A stretch of 9,664 nt of DNA from CAMBDR01 sp046597185 (lineage in GTDB: Bacteria > Pseudomonadota > Gammaproteobacteria > Burkholderiales > Burkholderiaceae_D), in assembly GCA_046597185.1 (NCBI GenBank), contig JBKJLF010000271.1, positions 1 through 9,664 on the forward strand, read 5' to 3'. The notes under the pieces were generated by a model. It was given only the letters and a program-made list of their open reading frames with translations. It had not been told where the DNA came from and made no database searches. Position 1 is the first letter of the stretch. Each line of letters begins with the position of its first letter. Made by a program: the position numbers and the translations under genes. Below, in pieces: positions 1-7,040 of the stretch.

Positions 1-134
1 AAACCAGCGCCAGCAACGCCAGCTATGCCGGCAGTGACGTGGCGGGCATGGCACTAACCTTGGTGACGGAAAACGCCGATGAGGTGGTCACCACTTTATA
101 TAATGATTATTGCACCAAAGCTGGCAAACGCTAG
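1..134 (+). CDS. C-terminal end of an unrecognised protein (5' end outside the window)
   Basis: Reading from base 3, this frame stays open for 43 codons to a TAG at 132-134, while the other two forward frames stop early (34-36 and 55-57). The visible tail is Ser/Ala/Gly-rich at first, then has a segment with MALTLVTENADEVV, and ends CTKAGKR. I recognise no family. The stop lies 58 bp before the next start on the same strand, so it may be the upstream member of the same operon as the CsgG-like protein and the kinase. The call rests only on frame openness and position, so it could be non-coding. Confidence 0.45.
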   Translation, partial: TSASNASYAGSDVAGMALTLVTENADEVVTTLYNDYCTKAGKR

Positions 135-192
135 CATACTGATAGCTGGCACCGTGTTACCCTCGATATACTTTTTTACCAGGAAATGCATC

Positions 193-1008
193 ATGAAAAA
201 CCGTTCGATTTATTTAGCAAACATCCTCACTCTGACACTGGGCACCTTGTTGTGCGCCAGTAGCCAAGCCCAGCCCGAATTTGGCAACCCTTCGCCTACT
301 GCGGGCAGCTCCACCTCGGAAAAAGCCAATGCCGCAGCCGATGCTGCCGCCTATAAAGAAGTCGAGTACACCAACAAAGCCAAACGAGGCCCTGCCCTGA
401 TCGTACTGCCGGGTGAAATCAAAAGCAATAATGCCACCTTCACTCAAAAGTTTAGCGGCAACAATATTGCGGACTTTGCCGAACTGGAACTCTCCAACGC
501 CAATTTTAAAGTGCTGGAACGCTCTAACCTGGGGGCCTTACTCAATGAGGTTGCACTCGCCTACAACCTGGGCGATCAAAAAGCGGCACGCAAAACCATG
601 CAAATTGGTAAGCTGAAAACCACCAAATGGGTGGTCAAGTTTGACATTATCAAGGCCGAACAGATTGCCGCCGCAAAAAAAGGCATTGACGGGCGTGCCA
701 TTGGCGGTTTGCTCAGTATATTTGCGCGCGGCAATCAGGCCGGTGAAGCAGCGGGTGCGGTAGCAGGTTCGGTGCAAAATTCAGAATCCACCGGGGTCTG
801 GTTAATTGGTTTGCGCTATAAAGTGATTGATGCGGTCACCACCGAAGAAGCCGCACAAGGCTACAAAGAATTGAAGATGGAAGTCGGTGCCAAAGCCAGC
901 AGCGTGCTGGGTGTTTCCGGTGGCGAACAAGGCGGTGTGGGCCTCGATACCATGGTGCAGCGCCTGGTACAAACTGCGGTATGGGATATTGACGCAAAAT
1001 ATAAATAA
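193..1008 (+). CDS. Secreted CsgG/HfaB-like protein
   Basis: A 271-residue exported protein resembling the CsgG/HfaB family, whose best known member forms the outer-membrane curlin secretion channel; many relatives have unknown envelope roles. The start at 193 is preferred over the ATG at 79 because AGGA at 181-184 is correctly spaced and the protein then begins with a signal peptide (basic MKNR, a hydrophobic stretch, likely cleavage after Ala26). Cys21 sits where a lipobox could be, but the Leu before it is unusual, so lipidation is doubtful. An Ala-rich linker (about 35-60) precedes the CsgG-like part: a first strand (RGPALIVLPGEI, 65-76), a helix ending in the family-like LERSNLGALLNE (108-119), GKLKTTKWVVKF (139-150), a Gly/Ala-rich stretch (165-195), and the GLRYKVIDAVT strand (206-216). 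A last helix lies near 251-265. The kinase gene follows after 9 bp. Family membership is by pattern; the function is unknown. Confidence 0.68.
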   Translation: MKNRSIYLANILTLTLGTLLCASSQAQPEFGNPSPTAGSSTSEKANAAADAAAYKEVEYTNKAKRGPALIVLPGEIKSNNATFTQKFSGNNIADFAELELSNANFKVLERSNLGALLNEVALAYNLGDQKAARKTMQIGKLKTTKWVVKFDIIKAEQIAAAKKGIDGRAIGGLLSIFARGNQAGEAAGAVAGSVQNSESTGVWLIGLRYKVIDAVTTEEAAQGYKELKMEVGAKASSVLGVSGGEQGGVGLDTMVQRLVQTAVWDIDAKYK

Positions 1009-1017
1009 ACCACGATC

Positions 1018-3495
1018 ATGAAAAAACTCGGCAAATACGAGCTCAAACGCGAACTCGGCAAAGGTGCAATGGGTGTGGTGTACGAAGGCTTCGATCCGAT
1101 GATCGAACGCACGGTTGCGCTCAAAACCATTTTGCCGCAGTATCTGACCACACCGGAAGCGGGCGATATTTTGGCGCGCTTCAAGCGTGAAGCGCAGGCC
1201 GCTGGCCGCTTGAACCATCCCGGCATTGTCGCAGTATATGACTATGGCGAAGATGTGGGGCTGGATGAAAACGGCGCACCCAGCGGCCCACGCGTGGCTT
1301 TTATTGCGATGGAGTTTGTCAAAGGGCGCGAATTACGCGATTTTTTCGATACGGCGCAACGCTTCACGCTGCCCGAAATTTTGCGCCTGATGGGTGAAAT
1401 TCTGGAAGCACTGGCGCACGCGCATGCGCATGGCGTGGTGCATCGGGATATGAAACCGGCCAATTTGATGCTGCTCGATGACGGCAAAGTCAAAATTGCC
1501 GATTTTGGTATCGCCCGCATCGAAAAATCCGAACTCACTCAGGTGGGCACGGTGATGGGCACGCCTTCGTATATGTCGCCCGAACAAATTATGGGGCAAC
1601 CGGTTGACGGGCGTAGCGATTTGTTTTCCTGCGGCGTCATTTTGTACCAGTTTTTGACCGGGGAAAGGCCGTTTACCGGCAATGCCACCACGATTATGTA
1701 TAAGGTACTCAACGAATTACCGTTACCACCTTCGATGCTCAATGTCAGCCTGCCGCCCACCTTTGATGCGGTGGTTAAAAAGGCGATGGCCAAATCACCG
1801 GATGAGCGCTTTCAAAGCGCGCGTGAGTTTTTTCAGGCGCTGCAAGCGGCAATGCAAAAGCAGGATAAAGAATCCACGCTCAGCCGCCCTGCCATCGACG
1901 ACGATGCCACCATGGTGCGTCCGGCAGCGCCACCCACGGTTGTCATGCCGCAGAACACGGTAGCCCCACCCACCGTTGTCATGCCACAGAACACGGTAGC
2001 GCCACCTGGCGCGATCACACCACCCATCACACCACCCACAACGATCGCAGCACCCACCACGCCACCGCACCCGGCAGAGCGCACCCACACACCCACCATG
2101 CTGCCACACGCAGCGCCACCCGCCAAAAGCCAGACCGGGCTGTGGCTTGGCATCGCTGCGGCTGGCATTTTGGTACTGGGTACGGGTGGCTACTTTATGC
2201 TGGGCAAAACCGGATCGAATAGCGCACCATCGGTGCAGGCGTCGGCCAGCCAGGCAGCATCGGCTTCAGCCAATACCACCAATACCGCCAGTGCTGGCAC
2301 CAGCGCGCCCGATCCAGTTACCCAGGATGGCCAAATCATCGTCAGCTCGCTTGGTCTGGCCGACCCGAAAGACCCCAAATTCAATGGCAGCGCCAGCGCT
2401 GCGCAAGATGAAGCCCGGCTCGACGCCAAGCGCCAATTGGTTGAAAAAGTGCTGGCGCTCTACCTGGAAAATGCCTCGCTCAATAGCAACTACCCCTTGT
2501 TGGAGCAAAAAATGCTGTCCAACTACGGCAGCTTCATTAAAAACGTGATTTACGAAGGTGCGCCCGAAGCCAGTAAAAACGGTTTGCTCACCAGTGAAGC
2601 ACGTGCGGTGCTGAATGTGCGCGAAGTGCGTAAGTCGCTCAATGAATTATCGAAACAGGAACGGATTGATTTTATCCGCAACCACGGCTCGCCCAAAATT
2701 TCAATCCAAATGAATATCGCCAACGCCGAAAACCCGCAAGCCCTGCCGCCCGCGCGCTCGCAATTGGCAGAAAACGTGGTCAAGGAGCGCATCAAATCCT
2801 TTGGCTTTCAGGTCTGGGCCAATGAAGGCGACACCACGCTCAAAAACGGTGCCAAGGGTGCTGATTTTCAAGTGTTAGGCGAAGCCAAGGTCAAGCAATT
2901 GTCGGCCAAATTAGCCGCTTCCGGTTTAACCATTACCAAAACCGTGCTCACCTCATGGACCGTGAAAGCGATCGATAAAGCCAGTGGCGAAGAAATTTAT
3001 CTCAATACCGTTTTACCCAAAGGCCAGAGCTGGGCTTCAGAAGATCAGGCCTTGAGTGATATTGGCAAATTGATGGGCGATGAATTTTCCAGAAACTTCT
3101 TTTTGCAATACTTTGAATTTGGCGCGCAAAAAGTGAATTTAACCATTCAAGGTTTGCCCAATGCGCAAAGCGCGCATTTGCTGCTGCATCAATTGCAAGG
3201 GATTCGTGAAATCGTCGATACCCGCCTGCTGGCCGATACTGGCCGCTACCAATTGCAATTGCCCGAAGGCAGCCATAGCGAATTACTACAACAGGCTTTC
3301 ATTAAACCTTTGAACGCAAAGCTGGGGCAAGATTGCTTTGCACTGGCCAGCTCAAGTCAAACCGAAGTGAATATTAACTTTGCGGCCAGTTGCAAAGACA
3401 AAGCCATACAAGGAAAATTGGAAAGCGCAGCACCCGCTGGCTTGCAACAATCCACGCCGCGCGGAAAACAATTATTGCAAAAATTCTCAACATAA
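1018..3495 (+). CDS. Transmembrane Hanks-type Ser/Thr protein kinase with large extracytoplasmic domain
   Basis: An 825-residue kinase expected to phosphorylate Ser/Thr of cytoplasmic proteins. All catalytic elements are visible: Gly-rich loop GKGAMGVV (14-21), ATP-anchoring Lys36, C-helix Glu58, HRDMKPAN with catalytic Asp144 and Asn149, DFG 162-164, and SPE 187-189. Activation-loop Thr174, Thr178 and Thr182 are candidate autophosphorylation sites as in PknB. Residues 285-370 are a Pro/Thr-rich linker with a 12-residue tandem repeat. A hydrophobic segment at 374-395 is the only membrane helix, and a Ser/Ala-rich stretch (400-432) follows. Residues 435-825 should lie in the periplasm. They contain an AAQDEARLDAKRQLVEK helix (461-477), as in LPP20/FlgT-N-like proteins, then a region (about 582-700) with GADFQVLGEAKV and SWTVKAIDKASGEE that recalls CsgG/FlgT-middle folds, and Cys773 and Cys792, which could form a disulfide. 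No PASTA or TPR repeats are seen. No Shine-Dalgarno is visible; the gene begins 9 bp after the CsgG-like gene, suggesting coupling. The kinase call is firm; the sensor fold is inference. Confidence 0.93.
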   Translation: MKKLGKYELKRELGKGAMGVVYEGFDPMIERTVALKTILPQYLTTPEAGDILARFKREAQAAGRLNHPGIVAVYDYGEDVGLDENGAPSGPRVAFIAMEFVKGRELRDFFDTAQRFTLPEILRLMGEILEALAHAHAHGVVHRDMKPANLMLLDDGKVKIADFGIARIEKSELTQVGTVMGTPSYMSPEQIMGQPVDGRSDLFSCGVILYQFLTGERPFTGNATTIMYKVLNELPLPPSMLNVSLPPTFDAVVKKAMAKSPDERFQSAREFFQALQAAMQKQDKESTLSRPAIDDDATMVRPAAPPTVVMPQNTVAPPTVVMPQNTVAPPGAITPPITPPTTIAAPTTPPHPAERTHTPTMLPHAAPPAKSQTGLWLGIAAAGILVLGTGGYFMLGKTGSNSAPSVQASASQAASASANTTNTASAGTSAPDPVTQDGQIIVSSLGLADPKDPKFNGSASAAQDEARLDAKRQLVEKVLALYLENASLNSNYPLLEQKMLSNYGSFIKNVIYEGAPEASKNGLLTSEARAVLNVREVRKSLNELSKQERIDFIRNHGSPKISIQMNIANAENPQALPPARSQLAENVVKERIKSFGFQVWANEGDTTLKNGAKGADFQVLGEAKVKQLSAKLAASGLTITKTVLTSWTVKAIDKASGEEIYLNTVLPKGQSWASEDQALSDIGKLMGDEFSRNFFLQYFEFGAQKVNLTIQGLPNAQSAHLLLHQLQGIREIVDTRLLADTGRYQLQLPEGSHSELLQQAFIKPLNAKLGQDCFALASSSQTEVNINFAASCKDKAIQGKLESAAPAGLQQSTPRGKQLLQKFST
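1930..2001 (+). repeat. 36-bp tandem duplication in the kinase linker
   Basis: Two adjacent 36-bp units (1930-1965 and 1966-2001) differ at only three third-codon positions by eye. Each encodes PPTVVMPQNTVA (kinase residues 305-316 and 317-328). The in-frame duplication lengthens the Pro/Thr linker between catalytic domain and membrane helix. Confidence 0.9.
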
Positions 3496-3734
3496 ATATT
3501 TACGATTACTACTTGGCACAAAAAGAACATTCATCAATTTTCTATTGAAAATAGCCTGACGCGCTGCCACCTTGCCCCTGTGAAGCCGTGCTCATGTCAC
3601 ATTCATGTCGCATTCATGCCGCATCGCACAATCGTTTCGACAAAGTTTGCCGTTCTTGTGTAGAATTAAGACGTGTTCATTCATGACACCAATAAAAATA
3701 TCGGTTTCACTGAAGCACTTTAAAAAGGATTTGT
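3496..3734 (+). promoter_or_regulatory. phaZ upstream region: repeats, sigma-70 promoter, RBS
   Basis: No gene is seen in this 239-bp gap. It holds three 11-bp tandem repeats (3593-3625), then a promoter: TCGACA at 3637-3642 (5/6 to TTGACA), an 18-bp spacer and TAGAAT at 3661-3666 (5/6 to TATAAT). Transcription would start near 3673, leaving a leader of about 60 nt. AAGGA at 3725-3729 is a good ribosome binding site for the ATG at 3735. I found no convincing terminator behind the kinase gene; the short ATTTTC/GAAAAT inverted repeat near 3540 is weak and lacks a T-run. Confidence 0.6.
3593..3625. repeat. Three tandem 11-bp repeats upstream of the phaZ promoter
   Basis: CATGTCACATT (3593-3603), CATGTCGCATT (3604-3614) and CATGCCGCATC (3615-3625) follow one another without spacers. 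Adjacent copies differ at one or two bases. The period is about one helical turn, and the array ends 11 bp before the predicted -35 hexamer, where an activator would bind. Confidence 0.75.
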
Positions 3735-4970
3735 ATGCTCTATCAATTACACGAAATCCAGCGTTCGATGATGTCGCCCCTTTTGAAATGGGCTGAAGCT
3801 TCCGCCTCAATGCTGACGAATCCTATCTCACCGTTTGCCCATACGCCATTTGCACAGCGCATTGCAGCAGGCTATGAGTTAATGTACCGTTTGGGCAAGC
3901 AATACGACAAGCCCGAATTTGGTATTGAAAGCACAGAAATCGCGGGGAACAGTGTGGCCATTTGTGAAGAAATCGCCATCGAAAAATCCTTCTGCCAGCT
4001 TTTGCACTTCCGCAAAGACCTACCGCAAACAACCCTGGATTCACTGCACCAGCCAACGGTATTGATAGTCGCGCCGCTGTCTGGCCACCATTCCACGCTG
4101 CTACGTGATACGGTGCGTGCGCTGTTACCGGAACACAATGTCTACATTACCGACTGGATTGATGCGCGCATGGTGCCTTTAACCGAAGGGCCGTTTCATT
4201 TGCACGATTATATTTACTACGTACAAGAATTTATTCGTAGCCTGGGGCCGGATGTGCATGTCATTTCTGTATGCCAACCCACGGTGCCAGTATTGGCCGC
4301 CGTATCGCTGATGGCATCCAACAAAGACCCGAAACTGCCCAAAACCATGACCATGATGGGTGGCCCGATCGACCCACGCAAATCGCCCACCAAGGTCAAT
4401 GATCTGGCCCAGGAAAAACCCTTTTCGTGGTTTGAAAATACCGTCATCTATGGCGTGCCACCCAGTTATCCGGGCTTTGGGCGTAAAGTTTATCCGGGCT
4501 TTTTGCAACACGCCGGCTTTATTGCCATGAATCCGGGCCGCCATGCGGATAGCCATCACGATTTTTATAATCATTTGGTCATAGGTGATGGCGATTCGGC
4601 CGAAGCGCATCGCCAGTTTTACGATGAATATAACGCGGTTCTGGATATGTCAGCCGAATATTATCTCGACACCATCAAAACCGTGTTTCAAGAATATGCC
4701 TTACCCAAGGGCACCTGGAATGTGGGTGGTCAACTGGTTCGGCCACAAGACATTGAAACCGTTGCGCTGCTCACCGTCGAAGGCGAGCTGGATGATATTT
4801 CCGGTGCCGGGCAAACTCAGGCCGCGCATGATTTATGCTCTGGCATCCCGCAAGATATGAAACGAGATTTTGTGGCACCGGGTTGTGGCCATTACGGGAT
4901 TTTCTCGGGGCGGCGCTGGCGTGAGATTATTTGTCCTGTCGTCGGTTCATTTATCAAGCAACACGGGTAA
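3735..4970 (+). CDS. phaZ: Intracellular polyhydroxybutyrate depolymerase
   Basis: A 411-residue enzyme that hydrolyses (thiolyses) amorphous intracellular PHB granules, releasing carbon and energy from storage. It matches the betaproteobacterial i-PHB depolymerase family (Cupriavidus PhaZa1 type) in length and motifs. The nucleophile is a cysteine in a modified lipase box, VISVCQPTVPV (Cys180). The acid is in VEGELDDISG (Asp353 or Asp354), and the histidine is in GCGHYGIFSG (His386), consistent with the Cys-Asp-His triad known for this family. There is no signal peptide, as expected for a granule-bound cytoplasmic enzyme. The APLSGHHSTLLRDTV segment (113-127) is typical of the alpha/beta fold around the oxyanion hole. 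The start is supported by AAGGA 5 bp upstream. The gene appears monocistronic with its own promoter; no phaC, phaP or phaR lies in the window. Confidence 0.93.
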   Translation: MLYQLHEIQRSMMSPLLKWAEASASMLTNPISPFAHTPFAQRIAAGYELMYRLGKQYDKPEFGIESTEIAGNSVAICEEIAIEKSFCQLLHFRKDLPQTTLDSLHQPTVLIVAPLSGHHSTLLRDTVRALLPEHNVYITDWIDARMVPLTEGPFHLHDYIYYVQEFIRSLGPDVHVISVCQPTVPVLAAVSLMASNKDPKLPKTMTMMGGPIDPRKSPTKVNDLAQEKPFSWFENTVIYGVPPSYPGFGRKVYPGFLQHAGFIAMNPGRHADSHHDFYNHLVIGDGDSAEAHRQFYDEYNAVLDMSAEYYLDTIKTVFQEYALPKGTWNVGGQLVRPQDIETVALLTVEGELDDISGAGQTQAAHDLCSGIPQDMKRDFVAPGCGHYGIFSGRRWREIICPVVGSFIKQHG

Positions 4971-5018
4971 ATCAGCACCATCTGAAACACGGGTATCGCT
5001 TAGGGTATCGCTTATAAT
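4960..5018 (+). promoter_or_regulatory. Repeat-containing promoter of rnfB-nth
   Basis: A perfect consensus TATAAT lies at 5013-5018, giving a predicted start near 5025 and a leader of about 22 nt before the GTG at 5047. Immediately upstream, GGGTATCGCTTA occurs twice in tandem (4991-5002, 5003-5014), and the second copy supplies the first two bases of the -10. AACACGGGTA also occurs twice (4960-4969 at the phaZ end, and 4986-4995). No good -35 hexamer lies 16-18 bp upstream, so the promoter may need an activator bound at the repeats or be weak. Confidence 0.55.
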
Positions 5019-5046
5019 AGGCGCTTTGTCGCGCTACTAGCTGCCC

Positions 5047-5742
5047 GTGTCCACTCTTGCTGATCAAATCGAAGATTTATTACCACAAACTCAATGCACC
5101 AAATGCGGGTTTGCGGCCTGTCGCCCGTATGCTGAAGCCATTGCCGATGGCAGTGCGGACATCAATCAATGTCCGCCCGGTGGTGCGCAAGGGATTGTGC
5201 GCCTGGCGCAATTATTGGGGCGTCCGACCACTTCACTGCCCGCATTAAACCCGGCCAACGGGGTCGAGCGTGCGCGCCCGGTTGCCGTGATCGACGAACA
5301 ATGGTGTATTGGCTGCACACTTTGCATTCAAGCCTGCCCGGTGGATGCGATTATGGGTGCGGCCAAAACTATGCACAGCATTATTCCCGAACTCTGTACT
5401 GGCTGCGATTTATGCGTCGCGCCCTGCCCGGTCGATTGCATCAGCATGGAGCCGCTGCCGGATAGCGCGCGCCGCCACCAAACTGGCTGGGACGCTTGGT
5501 CAGGCGCGCAAGCCGATGCCGCACGTGCGCGCCACGATAGCCGCACGCAACGCTTGCAGCGCGAAAAACAGGAGAATGAGGCACGCCTGATCGCCAAAGC
5601 CCAGGAAAAACTCAAAGCCGTGCAAGCAAGCCATGCTGCCAGTGCACAGGAACAAGCTGAACAGGCGCGCAAAAAAGCGATTATTCAAGCTGCTTTGGCG
5701 CGGGCGCAACAAAATCAGGACAATCAGGCCAAACCATCATGA
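5047..5742 (+). CDS. rnfB: RnfB-like ferredoxin (RnfABCDGE-type electron transport subunit B), short soluble form
   Basis: A 231-residue iron-sulfur protein of the RnfB/RsxB family, which passes electrons from NADH/ferredoxin oxidoreductase complexes. An N-terminal Fes-type site has C17-x2-C20-x4-C25-x16-C42 (CTKCGFAAC). Two ferredoxin 4Fe-4S motifs follow: CIGCTLCIQACP (87-98) and CTGCDLCVAPCP (117-128). Residues about 160-225 are rich in Ala, Gln, Lys and Arg and probably form a coiled coil. The N-terminal membrane helix of the enterobacterial protein is absent, as in the short betaproteobacterial form. The start is GTG at 5047; an in-frame TAG nine bases upstream excludes a longer form, and no Shine-Dalgarno is obvious. 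No other rnf genes are present. The gene overlaps nth by four bases, so the two are translationally coupled. Confidence 0.9.
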   Translation: MSTLADQIEDLLPQTQCTKCGFAACRPYAEAIADGSADINQCPPGGAQGIVRLAQLLGRPTTSLPALNPANGVERARPVAVIDEQWCIGCTLCIQACPVDAIMGAAKTMHSIIPELCTGCDLCVAPCPVDCISMEPLPDSARRHQTGWDAWSGAQADAARARHDSRTQRLQREKQENEARLIAKAQEKLKAVQASHAASAQEQAEQARKKAIIQAALARAQQNQDNQAKPS

Positions 5743-6386
5743 ATGCCGCCAAACGACTGGAAATTTTTCGCCGCCTGCAGGCAGCCAACCCGCATCCGAC
5801 CACCGAACTGGCTTACACCAGTGCATTTGAATTATTAATTGCCGTCATACTCTCGGCACAAGCAACCGATGTATCGGTCAACAAAGCCACGCGCCGACTC
5901 TACCCGGTTGCCAATACGCCCACCAGCATGCATGCGCTCGGGGTGGAAGGTTTGATACCGTATATTCAAACCATCGGCTTATTTCGCACCAAGGCCAAAA
6001 ATGTGATTGAAACTTGCCGCATCCTGCACGAGCAGCACGGGGGAGAAGTGCCACAGCAGCGCGAAGCATTGGAAGAGCTGCCCGGCGTGGGGCGCAAAAC
6101 CGCGAATGTGATTTTAAATACCGCCTTCGGACAGCCGACCATTGCGGTGGACACCCACATTTTCCGCATCAGTAACCGAATTGGCCTGGCACCCGGCAAA
6201 ACGGTGGAACAAGTCGAAGCGAAATTAATGAAGGTGGTGCCCAAACAATATTTACAGGATGCGCACCACTGGCTGATTTTGCACGGGCGCTATACCTGCA
6301 CTGCGCGCAAACCGCAATGCTGGAATTGCATGTTGCAGGATGTTTGTGATTTTCGTGAAAAAACGACTGCGCCAGAGCAAGCTTAA
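5739..6386 (+). CDS. nth: Endonuclease III (DNA glycosylase/AP lyase)
   Basis: A 215-residue bifunctional base-excision repair enzyme that removes oxidised pyrimidines and cleaves the abasic site. The helix-hairpin-helix reads LEELPGVGRKTAN, with catalytic Lys120. The catalytic Asp138 is in VDTHIFRISNR. The C-terminal 4Fe-4S cluster is C187-x6-C194-x2-C197-x5-C203. Numbering of all these residues coincides with E. coli Nth. The start codon lies within the rnfB stop (ATGA), indicating coupling. The pairing recalls the rsx-nth arrangement of enterobacteria. The 3' end overlaps the convergent nitroreductase gene by four bases, with no terminator between them. Confidence 0.96.
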   Translation: MNAAKRLEIFRRLQAANPHPTTELAYTSAFELLIAVILSAQATDVSVNKATRRLYPVANTPTSMHALGVEGLIPYIQTIGLFRTKAKNVIETCRILHEQHGGEVPQQREALEELPGVGRKTANVILNTAFGQPTIAVDTHIFRISNRIGLAPGKTVEQVEAKLMKVVPKQYLQDAHHWLILHGRYTCTARKPQCWNCMLQDVCDFREKTTAPEQA

Positions 6387-6964
6387 ACAATCCGGCACAC
6401 TTCATCAAATGCAAAACGGGGCGAGCGGCCAAATACTTTGCTGTGGTCACCATAACCCAGGTTACAGATAAAATTCACCTTGACCGTGCTATCGGGGAAA
6501 AAAGCTTGATTCACCTTGTCGCCATCAAAACCGGACATGGCCCCCACATCCAAGCCCAAAGCGCGCGCCGCCAGTATAAAATAGCCGCCTTGCAAGGAAG
6601 AATTACGAAACGCAGTGGCGTCGATGAGGGCCTGATTGCCGACAAACCAGGATTTGGCATCGGCATGCGGAAACAGTTGCGGCAGTTTTTCGTAAAACGC
6701 CATATCCATGCCGATGATGGCCGTCACCGGGGCAGTGCGTACTTTTTCGCGGTTGCCTTCCATCATCAGCGGCACGAGTTTGGCTTTTTGCGCCTCCGAT
6801 TGCACGAACACGATGCGCGCCGGCGAGCAATTGGCCGAGGTGGGTGCCCATTTCATTAAATCGAATAACTGGCGTAATTGCGCTTCGCTCACGCCTTGAT
6901 CCAACCAACCGTTATGGGAGCGCGCATTATTAAACAAGGTATTCAAAGCATTTTCATCCAACAT
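6383..6964 (-). CDS. RutE/HadB-type nitroreductase (malonic semialdehyde reductase family)
   Basis: A 193-residue FMN-dependent NAD(P)H reductase of the nitroreductase superfamily. The closest match I recognise is RutE, which reduces malonic semialdehyde to 3-hydroxypropionate in pyrimidine breakdown (E. coli RutE is about 196 residues). Supporting motifs are ARSHNGWLDQGVS (14-26), MKWAPTSANCSPARIVFV (37-54), an AFYEKLPQLFPH segment (89-100), and LDVGAMSGFD (138-147). The start at 6964 is preferred over an upstream in-frame codon at 7009 because AGAGGA lies seven bases before this ATG and family members begin here. No other rut genes are nearby, so the physiological substrate may differ. The gene is divergent from the DUF1841 gene (76 bp between starts) and converges on nth. 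Confidence 0.88.
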   Translation of the reverse strand: MLDENALNTLFNNARSHNGWLDQGVSEAQLRQLFDLMKWAPTSANCSPARIVFVQSEAQKAKLVPLMMEGNREKVRTAPVTAIIGMDMAFYEKLPQLFPHADAKSWFVGNQALIDATAFRNSSLQGGYFILAARALGLDVGAMSGFDGDKVNQAFFPDSTVKVNFICNLGYGDHSKVFGRSPRFAFDEVCRIV

Positions 6965-7040
6965 AGTATTTTCCTCTAAAATGACGGGCATGGGCAATGG
7001 CACAGGCAATTAATTTATTCACTTGAAAAGCGGTTTATCG

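Noticed and set aside
97..104. TATAAT at 99-104 as a promoter for the CsgG-like gene.
   Set aside because: No -35 at a usable distance, and it lies inside the likely coding end of the upstream gene.
79..192. N-terminal extension of the CsgG-like protein from the ATG at 79.
   Set aside because: It overlaps the upstream reading frame, lacks a binding site, and would bury the clear signal peptide that begins at 193.
802..1226. Two long antisense frames (802-1218 and 861-1226) across the CsgG-like/kinase junction.
   Set aside because: They are opposite two well-supported genes, have no recognisable domain, and look like shadows of codon bias.
3513..3535. TTGGCAC downstream of the kinase gene as a possible sigma-54 -24 element.
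   Set aside because: No TTGC-type -12 element follows at the required spacing, and a good sigma-70 promoter for phaZ lies further on.
3538..3555. Short inverted repeat ATTTTC/GAAAAT after the kinase stop as a terminator.
   Set aside because: Only six A/T-rich base pairs and no T-run follow it.
6443..6859. A 138-codon + strand frame opposite the nitroreductase.
   Set aside because: The - strand protein has clear RutE-like motifs and a good binding site; the + frame has neither.
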